From the NCBI GenBank assembly GCA_026397695.1, contig JAPLUJ010000576.1, positions 1 through 6,931 of the forward strand: DNA of 6,931 nucleotides, given 5' to 3'. The DNA is from Verrucomicrobiota bacterium (GTDB lineage: Bacteria > Verrucomicrobiota > Verrucomicrobiia > Verrucomicrobiales > Akkermansiaceae). Shown here piece by piece: positions 1-6,539 of this stretch. Every line of letters begins with the position of its first letter. Within the stretch, counting starts at the first letter, position 1. Position numbers and translations under genes: made by a program. Below the pieces are notes generated by a model. The model was not told where the DNA came from. It was given only the letters and a program-made list of their open reading frames with translations, and did not search any database.

Positions 1-729
1 GCTGTTGCGTCGTTCAATGACGATGTCTCCTAACAGGTCGCTCTGCCGCACGACGAACTGGTTGAGTTTCATCAGTTCCAGCAATGCGAGGAAAGTGACG
101 ATCACCTCCGCCTTGGTGGTGGCGGATTGGAAAAGTTCTTCGAAGCGGCGGCACTCACCGGGTTGGACGTGCTTCATGAGCCACTCGATTTTGTCGGAGG
201 TGGTGAACCGGTCGTCGATGATGTCGCCGAAGTCATGGGACTCCTCGAAGCGCTTGAGGACGTTCTGGAAGGCACGGATGAGGTCGAAAATGGAAACTTC
301 GGCGAGTGGCGGAGGTTCCTCTGCGGGCCGGTCCGAGGCGTCCGGTTGGTGGGCGAAGCGCCCTTCTTGTTCAAGTTCGCGCAACGTGAGGAAGCCGGCG
401 GCGTCCTTGAATTTTTTGTATTCGATGAGCTGGCGGATGAGTTCCCAGCGTGGATCGTCCTCTTCGGCGTCCTCTTCGGGTGCTTGATCGATGCGTGGCA
501 ACAGGGTGCGGCTTTTCAAATACATCAGGTTGGCGGCCATCACAATGAACTCGGAGGCGAGGTCGATGTTGAGCAGCTTGAAGGTGTTGATGTAATTGAG
601 GTATTGGCGGGTGATGAGCTCGATGGAAATGGCTTGGATATCGACCTCTTCCTTTTTGATCAGGTAGAGCAGGAGATCGAGCGGACCTTCGAAGATTTCG
701 AGGCGGACTTTATAGTCGTTGGCTTCCAC
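1..729 (-). CDS. scpA: Segregation and condensation protein A (ScpA), 3' end cut by the window edge
   Basis: ScpA is the kleisin subunit that, with ScpB, bridges the SMC ATPase heads to compact and separate the chromosome. The frame stays open for 243 codons from a GTG at 729-727 to the left edge. The N-terminal kleisin signature is clear: YKVRLEIFEGPLDLLLYLI at residues 6-24, followed by KKEEVDI. The conserved block MAANLMYLKSRTLLP lies at residues 64-78. An acidic linker follows (about 84-94), and the C-terminal winged-helix region begins with KAEVIVTFLALLELMKL at 206-222. ScpA is usually about 240-280 residues, so little is missing. GTG was chosen because family members start just before YKV. 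The frame is open further upstream but has only TTG/ATT candidates, and no clear Shine-Dalgarno is seen. It is divergent from the AsmA-like gene. scpB would be expected beyond the left edge. Family identification is secure. Confidence 0.93.
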   Translation of the reverse strand, partial: MEANDYKVRLEIFEGPLDLLLYLIKKEEVDIQAISIELITRQYLNYINTFKLLNIDLASEFIVMAANLMYLKSRTLLPRIDQAPEEDAEEDDPRWELIRQLIEYKKFKDAAGFLTLRELEQEGRFAHQPDASDRPAEEPPPLAEVSIFDLIRAFQNVLKRFEESHDFGDIIDDRFTTSDKIEWLMKHVQPGECRRFEELFQSATTKAEVIVTFLALLELMKLNQFVVRQSDLLGDIVIERRNS

Positions 730-832
730 GGGATGGGTGGTATGGGATGCGGGGCTGGGGCGCGAGGCAAATTTCCCTCGCCTTGCCGGAAGAGGAAGGT
801 TTGAATCGCGGCGCTGCAATGCGAACCGAATT
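730..832. promoter_or_regulatory. Divergent intergenic region between scpA and the AsmA-like gene
   Basis: This 103-bp spacer lies between two divergently read genes, so it should carry both promoters. I see no convincing -35/-10 pair on either strand. A 6-bp inverted repeat, GCGAGG at 762-767 and CCTCGC at 776-781 around an AT-rich centre, lies 33 bp upstream of the scpA start. It could be an operator or a hairpin in the scpA leader. The assignment rests on gene arrangement, not on a recognised motif. Confidence 0.35.
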
Positions 833-2020
833 ATGGATTCCGAGCAATCGAAAAATTTCAATGAACGTCTGAGTCAGTGGGTGGAAAGCCAGGGGTTCTG
901 GTTTCAAGTCCGCTACTCGATGTCCAGTAGCGGCATCAAAGGACGGGTGATGTTGTATTTCCTGCGGCTGGGCTACCGCATCCTGCTTTTCCTGATGATC
1001 GTCGCCGTGGCAGGCGGGGTTTATTTATTGAAGCGCACCGATACGGTCCACTTCAGTAAAATGTTGCGGGATGATCTCAAGGCCGGACTGTCGGCCTCGG
1101 TGTTGGAGATGAGTGGAAACAAGAGCTCGCAAGGCCAACTCGAAATCACCCGGCTGGCGGCCGAAGGTGGATCTGAAACTTTCTTCACCACTCTGGCAGC
1201 AAGGAACATCCGCTGCAAAATGGGACTGATCGACGGCTTGGTGGGCATCTGGAAACCGGGCGTCATTTCCATTGCGAGGTTGGAGATGGAACTCCGGGCT
1301 GGCACCGATGACGCCGCATCCGCAGGCAAGCTGGCTCAATCCGTGTTCCGCAGCTCAACGATGGTGGATGCGACTGCCTTTGAAGTGGCGGATGCCACCG
1401 TGCGCTGGGGATACTCGGAACGAACGGCCGGCGCCATCGAATCCAGCGCCTTGAAAATCCAACGCTCCGGCAACGCATGGCGGATGGTTTTCAAGGGCGG
1501 ATCGTTTCACCAGAATTGGCTGCGCAAACTCGAAATCGTCGAACTCGTGGTGGTTTGCGATCCCGACGGGCTGGTGTTCGAGAAAGCGGAATTGAAGCAG
1601 GACCTTGGCACGGTGAATTTCACGGGCCTGCGCCTGACCGGCGGCGAACGACCGCAAGTCCAAGGCACCGCGAAAATCCGCAATCTCGCTTTGGAAATCA
1701 TCCTGCCACAGGCTCTTGAAAATTTTGTGGAAGGATCGATTTCCGGGGATTTCCAAGTGACTGGTTCGACCAATTCCGCGGACGGGATCGGATTTGCGGG
1801 ACAGGTCGTGCTGGATGGCAAGGACGTGGTGACGCTGCGCGAAAAAATCCACCTGCTGAAAGCCCTGTCCGTGGTGCCCTTCAGCGTACCGTCGGTGCTG
1901 ATAGTCCTGGCCTTCGTCCTTTTCTACGGCAGGGCCGGCTACCTCAACAGCGCCCTCATGGGGGTGTTCGGGGGAGTTGTTCGATATACAATTGAAGGCC
2001 GGGGATTTGTTCACCCTTGA
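833..2020 (+). CDS. AsmA-like membrane-anchored envelope protein, N-terminal part (frame broken)
   Basis: AsmA-like proteins are anchored in the inner membrane and extend a long beta-rich region into the periplasm; several members act in envelope or lipid homeostasis. The chosen ATG at 833 gives 395 codons. It is preferred over the in-frame ATG at 719, which would overlap scpA and the divergent promoter region. Residues 1-43 are polar, and a single membrane helix follows at about 44-66 (LYFLRLGYRILLFLMIVAVA). The rest is a periplasmic beta-rich stretch with repeated patterns such as GTVNFTGLRLTGG and VEGSISGDFQVTGSTN, then the AsmA-type block LREKIHLLKALSVV (about 335-348). After residue 380 the frame departs into an unrelated tail ending at 2018-2020, while the expected continuation appears in the next frame. 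It is most likely the 5' part of one gene with the ORF ending at 2498. The family assignment comes from general resemblance and is moderately sure. Confidence 0.6.
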   Translation: MDSEQSKNFNERLSQWVESQGFWFQVRYSMSSSGIKGRVMLYFLRLGYRILLFLMIVAVAGGVYLLKRTDTVHFSKMLRDDLKAGLSASVLEMSGNKSSQGQLEITRLAAEGGSETFFTTLAARNIRCKMGLIDGLVGIWKPGVISIARLEMELRAGTDDAASAGKLAQSVFRSSTMVDATAFEVADATVRWGYSERTAGAIESSALKIQRSGNAWRMVFKGGSFHQNWLRKLEIVELVVVCDPDGLVFEKAELKQDLGTVNFTGLRLTGGERPQVQGTAKIRNLALEIILPQALENFVEGSISGDFQVTGSTNSADGIGFAGQVVLDGKDVVTLREKIHLLKALSVVPFSVPSVLIVLAFVLFYGRAGYLNSALMGVFGGVVRYTIEGRGFVHP

Positions 2021-2498
2021 TGGGAAAATCACTGTACGACTGCCGACCCAGAAGGAAATCCAAGCGGGGACGGCGACCACAACGGAGGCGGGAAATTCGC
2101 CGTTGTTCGGTGGCGAGGACCCCACCGCCAAAGGCTGGAAGGAGTCCCGGACCGAGACTGATTTCACCTTGAAACGGGCCGCCCAAGAGGCTCGCCGAAT
2201 CAAGGAGGGAACGCAGAACCCCGAGTCGCTTTCCTTGTTAGATAGACTCGATTCAAACATCGAAATACGCCACCTGCAAAAGCAGGCGTCCGAGCAAATG
2301 TCCCGGATGCTCCGCTATGAAGGCATGCTGCGGATCACGATTCCAAGGGATGCGTTCGAGCGCGGCCGCGAGCTGCAAACGCGGTATCCCGTGGATAGCG
2401 CCAGCGGCAGGATTCCACTCGCGGTCCCGATCAATGGAGCCCTCTACGAACTCACCCTCAAGCAGGCGGAGGAGATTTATCAGCAGGGGCGGCGCTAG
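1977..2498 (+). CDS. AsmA-like protein, C-terminal part separated from its N-terminus by a frameshift
   Basis: This frame overlaps the end of the preceding one and shows no start signal of its own. The first usable codon is TTG at 1977, with no ribosome site and no signal peptide. It begins LFDIQLKAGDLFTLDGKITVRL, the kind of strand that follows the LLKALSVV block in AsmA-like C-termini. It then has a low-complexity linker, a charged helical segment (KRAAQEARRIKEG; LDRLDSNIEIRHLQKQASEQMSRM), and ends in RIPLAVPINGALYELTLKQAEEIYQQ. Removing one G from the run at 1970-1974 joins the two frames as ALMGVFG-ELFDIQLKAG, giving a product of about 554 residues. Independent translation from TTG is possible but unlikely. 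The connection is inferred from frame geometry and content, not from an alignment. Confidence 0.6.
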   Translation: MFDIQLKAGDLFTLDGKITVRLPTQKEIQAGTATTTEAGNSPLFGGEDPTAKGWKESRTETDFTLKRAAQEARRIKEGTQNPESLSLLDRLDSNIEIRHLQKQASEQMSRMLRYEGMLRITIPRDAFERGRELQTRYPVDSASGRIPLAVPINGALYELTLKQAEEIYQQGRR

Positions 2499-2596
2499 TT
2501 CCACCACCTCAGGCTGTAATTCGAAACTTTTCGCTTGTCGCGGAGTTTCTTCCACGCGGATTCCGTGCAACGAAGTTCAACCCTCCTTGATCTCCA

Positions 2597-3232
2597 ATGA
2601 AAACAATCCCTGTTGCCTTAATGGTCACCGGCATGATGGCTCCAATCGTGACTCTCGCCCAATCCGAAGGCGGCAATCCGGCACCACCACCTGCCGACGG
2701 TGGCCCCAAACATGGTCCGCAACGAGTGTTTGTGGAAGCGTGGAAAGCCGCTGACAAGGATCACGATGGATTCCTCTCGAAAGAGGAATTCGACGCGATG
2801 CCGCGCATCCAGAAATTGCCGGATGAAAAACGCCTGCACTTGTTTCAACGCTTGGATAAAGATGGGGACGGCAAGCTCAGCCGCCAAGAACTCGACCGCA
2901 TGGCCAGACCCCATGGCGAGCAGGGACCACCCATGCAGCGCCTGTGGGAATTGGATGCGGACAAGAGCGGCGGCATCAGCCTCGAGGAATTCAAGGCCGG
3001 CCCGCTCTTCAAGAAATTGCCCCCAGAAAGACGAGACGAACTCTTCCGCAGGCTCGATACCAACCGTGACGGCATTATCACTCCCAAGGATAAACCGGAA
3101 CCGCCATTCAAACACGAGGGCGGCAATGCCCGCCCGAATCGAAGCGACGGCGGCCAACCCCCAATGCCCCCTCCCCCACCACCCCCGATGCCACCTGGGC
3201 CCCCACCACCCCCGGTCCCACCGGCGCAGTGA
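2597..3232 (+). CDS. Secreted EF-hand calcium-binding protein with proline-rich tail
   Basis: Exported protein of 211 residues. A signal peptide covers about 1-21, with a hydrophobic core and likely cleavage near LAQ-SEGG. Four EF-hand loops are visible: DKDHDGFLSKEE (53-64), DKDGDGKLSRQE (87-98), DADKSGGISLEE (120-131) and DTNRDGIITPKD (154-165). Loops 1-3 have the canonical Glu at position 12 and loop 4 has Asp there; all have Gly at position 6. Spacing suggests two EF-hand pairs, 53-98 and 120-165. The tail from about 188 is almost entirely proline with a few Met, Gly and Val. Secreted EF-hand proteins of this type are common in Verrucomicrobiota and Planctomycetota, but their roles are mostly unknown; calcium binding in the envelope or outside the cell is the supported statement. 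ATG at 2597 is favoured by the signal peptide directly after it; no Shine-Dalgarno is seen. It stands alone, 98 bp after the previous gene. Confidence 0.85.
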   Translation: MKTIPVALMVTGMMAPIVTLAQSEGGNPAPPPADGGPKHGPQRVFVEAWKAADKDHDGFLSKEEFDAMPRIQKLPDEKRLHLFQRLDKDGDGKLSRQELDRMARPHGEQGPPMQRLWELDADKSGGISLEEFKAGPLFKKLPPERRDELFRRLDTNRDGIITPKDKPEPPFKHEGGNARPNRSDGGQPPMPPPPPPPMPPGPPPPPVPPAQ

Positions 3233-3257
3233 TATCATCTCTCACCATGGATGTGAC

Positions 3258-3285
3258 AGGTGCGCGGTTAGAGGTGCGCGGCTGG
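3258..3285. repeat. Two tandem 14-bp units between convergent genes
   Basis: Units at 3258-3271 (AGGTGCGCGGTTAG) and 3272-3285 (AGGTGCGCGGCTGG) match at 12 of 14 positions. They lie in the 67-bp spacer between the EF-hand gene and fmt, which converge. No stem with a T-run that would qualify as an intrinsic terminator is seen in this spacer. The repeat may be a chance short duplication. Confidence 0.5.
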
Positions 3286-3299
3286 AGTCTAACACTCAC

Positions 3300-4220
3300 T
3301 CAGAGAAACACCGTGGTCTTCCGGCCCCGCAGGTAATCCGCAGCATTCATGCGCTTGCCTCCTTCGGGCTGCACGGACACGAGTTCGAGCGCGCCCGCGC
3401 CGCAGCCGACGAGCCATTTCCCACCAGCGCAGGAGCATTGGCCGGGCGCTGACAATCCATCAACCACCGGTGTGGGCGGATAGATTTTCAAGCGTTTTTC
3501 CCTGTCGCCCTCGATGGCCATGGTGAAGGTGCCGGGCCACGGGTCATAGGCGCGGATCCGCCGCTCGAGCACCACGGCCGGTAGCGTCCAATCGAGACGG
3601 CCGGCGTCGCGTTCGAGTTTCGGCGCATAGCTGGAGAGCGCGCCGTCCTGCGGGATGCGCGCGGCCGTGCCATCCGTTATTTTTGTCAGGGTCGCGGCGA
3701 GCACGTCGACCGCGAGCAACGCGAGCCGGTCATGCAGAGTTCCGCCGGTTTCATCTGCGGCGATGGGAATCGACTTGGCGAGGATCACATCGCCGGCATC
3801 GAGTTCCCGGACGACGTGCAAGGCGGTGACACCGGTTGCGTGGTCGCCGGCCGCGATGGCGGCCTGGATACACGCGGCGCCGCGATATTTCGGCAGCAGT
3901 GAGGCGTGGAGATTGATGATCGCCTTGCGGGCAAGCGTGAGGATGTTGTCCCGCAGGATTTGCCCGTACGCCATGACCACCAGCAATTCCGGATCGAGCG
4001 CGGCGAGTTGCGCCGTGGCATCGCCGATCTTCTGCGGTTGCAACACGGGGATCCCCGCAGCGATGGCGGCGGTCTTGATCGCCGGGGGGGTAAGCCGCTG
4101 GTGGCGGCCCACCGGTTTGTCCGGCTGGGTGACCAATGCCAACGGGCGCGGCCCGTGCTCCAGCAAATACCGGAACGCCGGCAAGGCGATGTCTCCGGTG
4201 GCAATGAATGCAAGCCGCAT
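3300..4220 (-). CDS. fmt: Methionyl-tRNA formyltransferase
   Basis: Transfers a formyl group from 10-formyltetrahydrofolate to the amino group of methionyl-initiator tRNA in the cytoplasm. The 306-residue length is normal for the family. The N-terminal Rossmann-type formyltransferase domain begins MRLAFIATGDIALPAF. The catalytic region reads AYGQIL (84-89), INLHASLLPKYRGA (102-115) with the expected Asn103 and His105, and ELDAGDVI (139-146) with Asp141. The C-terminal OB-like tRNA-binding domain shows LDWTLPAVVLERRIRAYDPWPG and the closing NAADYLRGRK. The usual Pro of the GAAPI motif is Cys here (Cys117). No def gene is visible next to it, although def and fmt are often neighbours. It is the last gene of a minus-strand run, 51 bp after the membrane-protein gene, and converges on the EF-hand gene. 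ATG 4220 matches the family N-terminus; no clear Shine-Dalgarno. Confidence 0.95.
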   Translation of the reverse strand: MRLAFIATGDIALPAFRYLLEHGPRPLALVTQPDKPVGRHQRLTPPAIKTAAIAAGIPVLQPQKIGDATAQLAALDPELLVVMAYGQILRDNILTLARKAIINLHASLLPKYRGAACIQAAIAAGDHATGVTALHVVRELDAGDVILAKSIPIAADETGGTLHDRLALLAVDVLAATLTKITDGTAARIPQDGALSSYAPKLERDAGRLDWTLPAVVLERRIRAYDPWPGTFTMAIEGDREKRLKIYPPTPVVDGLSAPGQCSCAGGKWLVGCGAGALELVSVQPEGGKRMNAADYLRGRKTTVFL

Positions 4221-4271
4221 GCTGCTATGATGTTAGATTTTGGATTTTTGAAACGGTAATTCAAGGATCAA

Positions 4272-5219
4272 TCACTCGCCCGAAGCCGCCTGAAACACCA
4301 GCACCGGAACCAGCAGGGCCACATCCGCCAGCACCCGCAGGGTGTCTAACGAATATTGCGAGCGGTTGCGGTTGAGGATGTAGAGCAGGGCGGTGCCGGT
4401 GAGCACCGCATAAAAAAACGGCCGTGTGGACTGTGCGTTATCCAGCAACGCAAACACCAGCGAGCACCCGCCCAATAACGTCAAGGGCAAGGTGAGCGTC
4501 AATTCATCGGCTGCCTTGATTTCCATATTGGCCGATCGGAATGCGTGCTCCCACAAGTCAATCGCCGAGATGTTGAGAATGCACAGCACCGCGAAACAAA
4601 CGAACTCCCGGGAAAAGATCATGTCGTAAATCCCGTATTCCCAGCGGTATAAATGCGCCATCATCGCGGTGCCGAACGCAAACGTCACCCCGGCAAGCAT
4701 GGTTTTCGCGAAGGACACCTCGCTGGCTTCCTGGCTGGAGAGCATCGACAGTCCGAAAAATCCGGCCACCATCACGCCGCCAAGCAGCAAGTGCCTGTAA
4801 ATGGTCATCGGCATTTTTGTGACCACCAGTCCGAGTGTAAGCACCACCGCCACGACCACACCGATGCTGAAAGTCCGCCGATGATCGCGGTAGAACTGGT
4901 GCCGGAACCCCAACGTCGCGGACGCATCGCCGCGCAGCGACACATCGAGCAATCGAGTCGCCACGCAAATCACCCACACCGCCAGTCCCAAGGTCAGATA
5001 GGCCTCCCACGGGTGGTAAGCCAAGCGCCAGGTTTTGGCGAAGAGATACAACCAAGCGACCGCAATCCACGGAGCATCCATGCTCAGCAGGTTGGGATAA
5101 AGCCAGAACGGCTTGCGATGCTCGGCAGCCACGTCGCGCGCAACATCCCTGAGCAGGCCGCCAAACGCAAGTGGATTGATGCGGAGAGCTGCGAGCGCGG
5201 CAGAGAAGATACTCTTCAT
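4272..5219 (-). CDS. UbiA-like polytopic membrane protein
   Basis: Inner-membrane protein of 315 residues with about nine predicted helices (near 48-64, 72-92, 117-134, 143-160, 173-190, 204-222, 243-259, 267-283, 295-311). It resembles UbiA-superfamily proteins in layout: an early cytosolic loop with RLLDVSLRGD (89-98) and RHQFYRDHRR (106-115), a Lys-Gly helix AKTMLAGVTFAFGT (171-184), and NISAIDLWEH (216-225) where a second acidic motif would lie. The classical Asp-rich prenyl-diphosphate motif NDxxDxxxD is absent, so prenyltransferase activity is doubtful. The start at 5219 is chosen over an in-frame ATG at 5312: it is preceded by GGAGAG with 7-nt spacing and avoids overlapping the upstream kinase. 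The gap to the kinase gene is 23 bp, so co-transcription is likely. Substrate unknown. Confidence 0.6.
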   Translation of the reverse strand: MKSIFSAALAALRINPLAFGGLLRDVARDVAAEHRKPFWLYPNLLSMDAPWIAVAWLYLFAKTWRLAYHPWEAYLTLGLAVWVICVATRLLDVSLRGDASATLGFRHQFYRDHRRTFSIGVVVAVVLTLGLVVTKMPMTIYRHLLLGGVMVAGFFGLSMLSSQEASEVSFAKTMLAGVTFAFGTAMMAHLYRWEYGIYDMIFSREFVCFAVLCILNISAIDLWEHAFRSANMEIKAADELTLTLPLTLLGGCSLVFALLDNAQSTRPFFYAVLTGTALLYILNRNRSQYSLDTLRVLADVALLVPVLVFQAASGE

Positions 5220-5226
5220 TTGCTTT

Positions 5227-5232
5227 CTCTCC
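5227..5232 (-). promoter_or_regulatory. Ribosome binding site of the UbiA-like gene
   Basis: On the minus strand GGAGAG lies 7 nt before the ATG at 5219. It is the clearest Shine-Dalgarno in the window and decides the start of this gene. It sits in the 23-bp gap after the kinase stop codon. Confidence 0.65.
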
Positions 5233-5242
5233 GCTCTCCGCT

Positions 5243-6400
5243 CTATCCCCTCTTGCTCCGGCGCACCTGGTGCACGTACGCGTTCATCGAGGGTTCCAGG
5301 GCTTCGATGCACTCGACGAGCTTGAGCTGGGTCCGGCAGCGGTCGAGATTGTGGCCGGGGCGGTGGGTTTTGAAATATACGTCACCCTCGAGGTGGTCTG
5401 TTAGAAAGCGGATGCCCACTTCCAAGGTCATGAGTTTCCCGGCGTGGGCGAGGTGTTCGATTTCCCTATCATTGATGAATGCGCCGGCGGCATCGAGGTA
5501 GCCCTCGACGAGCGCCTCGAACATGGGCATCTGCATCGTCACCTTGGAAAGATCGGTTGCGTCCTCGGCGGCGGGGCTGGTGGCGCTGCGCACCAAATCA
5601 CCGAAGTCATAGAGCACGAGTCCCGGCATGACGGTGTCGAGGTCGATCACACACACGGCCTCATCCGTGGCGGCATCTATCATCACATTGTTGATCTTGG
5701 TGTCGTTGTGGGTGACCCGGACGGGGATCTCACCGGCCTGAATGAGATCTAGCAGGAGACCGGTGAGCATTTCGCGGCGGCGGATGAAATCGAACTCCGC
5801 GCGCACTGCGGCGAGGCGGCCCAGCGGATCGGCGGCGGCCACTTCCATCAGGCGGGCGAAGCGTTTCCGGGTGTGGTGGAAGTCCGGAATGGTGGCGGTG
5901 ATCGAGTTGGCATCCAAGTCGCTGACGAGATCCTGGAACGAGCCGAAGGCGTGGGCTGCCTGATAGGCCTGACGGGTATTTGCGACGATATCATAGGTGA
6001 CGCAGCCCTCGATGTGGTTGTAGCAACGCCAGACGGCACCATGCTCGTCTTCGACCCACGAGGCACCGGTACGGGCGGGAAACAAGCTGAGGGTTTGGCC
6101 ACCCAGGTCTTTTTTCAGGCGCAGCACGCGCGCATTGATATGGCGGGTGACGCGCTCGACGTTGGTGATGACGGTATATGGATCTTTGAAAACGTTGCGG
6201 TTGATAGCCTGGAAAATGTAGCGCCGGTCGCTGCCGTCCGGTTGTCGATAGATCGCGCGATAGGTGGCGTTGATGTGGCCGCTGTCGATTTTCTCACCGC
6301 CGATGAACTCACCCTGCACGGCAAACCGGTTGCCGATGGCGGCAACCAATTGCCGCACACCGGAATCAAGGGGAGAGTGTGTGTCGGATGCGGTTGTCAT
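5243..6400 (-). CDS. Aminoglycoside-phosphotransferase-fold sugar kinase, N-acetylhexosamine 1-kinase (NahK)-like
   Basis: Predicted cytoplasmic kinase of 385 residues with the aminoglycoside-phosphotransferase/choline-kinase fold. A glycine-containing nucleotide loop DSGHINATY is at 39-47, then YIFQAINRNVFKDP (61-74) and ERVTRH, a pattern typical of the NahK-like group. The catalytic loop is THNDTKINNVMID (230-242), with catalytic Asp233 and metal ligand Asn238. The metal-binding IDLDTVMPGLVLYDFGD (252-268) follows. The C-terminal block KLMTLEVGIRFLTDHLEGD and GHNLDRCRTQLKL is also characteristic. NahK phosphorylates GlcNAc/GalNAc at C1 for salvage into UDP-sugars; many homologues are simply annotated as phosphotransferases, so the substrate is inferred. 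The frame is open upstream to an ATG at 6553, but family-like sequence starts after the ATG at 6400; ATG 6433 is an alternative. No strong Shine-Dalgarno at either. It is probably first in a unit with the UbiA-like gene and fmt. Confidence 0.8.
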   Translation of the reverse strand: MTTASDTHSPLDSGVRQLVAAIGNRFAVQGEFIGGEKIDSGHINATYRAIYRQPDGSDRRYIFQAINRNVFKDPYTVITNVERVTRHINARVLRLKKDLGGQTLSLFPARTGASWVEDEHGAVWRCYNHIEGCVTYDIVANTRQAYQAAHAFGSFQDLVSDLDANSITATIPDFHHTRKRFARLMEVAAADPLGRLAAVRAEFDFIRRREMLTGLLLDLIQAGEIPVRVTHNDTKINNVMIDAATDEAVCVIDLDTVMPGLVLYDFGDLVRSATSPAAEDATDLSKVTMQMPMFEALVEGYLDAAGAFINDREIEHLAHAGKLMTLEVGIRFLTDHLEGDVYFKTHRPGHNLDRCRTQLKLVECIEALEPSMNAYVHQVRRSKRG

Positions 6401-6539
6401 GTCATGGATGCCGGGTGATATGTATGGAAACATCGCCCGCAGGGCAATGCATATATGCCATATCTCAAGTTCCCCGCGAGAGTGCTTGGCACAGGCCATG
6501 CCATGTGCCTCGAGCGGGGCGGTGGTGGCAACAGGATGA
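6401..6539 (-). promoter_or_regulatory. Gap upstream of the kinase gene, possible promoter
   Basis: A 139-bp gap between the hydrolase stop and the preferred kinase start. It contains a perfect 10-bp palindrome GCATATATGC at 6449-6458. On the minus strand, TTGCCC is followed after 17 bp by TACATA, only a weak match to a sigma-70 promoter. The kinase frame stays open through this gap, so part of it could be coding if an upstream start is used. Confidence 0.25.

Noticed and set aside
127..804. Long plus-strand open frame opposite scpA
   Set aside because: It lies wholly antisense to a clear ScpA coding frame and its translation has no family character; it is a shadow of GC-rich coding sequence.
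719..832. N-terminal extension of the AsmA-like protein from ATG 719
   Set aside because: It would overlap the scpA start region and leave no promoter space. The extra residues look like non-coding translation, and ATG 833 precedes a plausible cytosolic stretch plus membrane anchor.
1960..1980. Programmed ribosomal frameshift in the AsmA-like gene
   Set aside because: The change needed is +1, there is no X-XXY-YYZ slippery site or rare-codon/stop arrangement at the G run, and AsmA-like genes are not known to use recoding. A simple indel explains it better.
1355..2260. 301-codon minus-strand open frame opposite the AsmA-like gene
   Set aside because: It is antisense to the AsmA-like gene and crosses its frameshift. 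The translation is rich in His, Arg and Pro without domain motifs, typical of a reverse-frame shadow.
2618..3238. 206-codon minus-strand open frame opposite the EF-hand gene
   Set aside because: The plus strand has a signal peptide and four EF-hand loops; the reverse frame has only low-complexity sequence mirrored from the proline codons.
3233..3299. Bidirectional terminator between the convergent EF-hand and fmt genes
   Set aside because: No stem of more than about 4-5 bp with a T-run is found on either strand; only a tandem 14-bp repeat is present.
5220..5312. Longer start for the UbiA-like protein at ATG 5312
   Set aside because: The extra residues are charged and overlap the end of the kinase gene, while ATG 5219 has a good Shine-Dalgarno.
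4653..5501. 282-codon plus-strand open frame
   Set aside because: It is antisense to both the UbiA-like and kinase genes and its His/Arg-rich translation has no recognisable domain.
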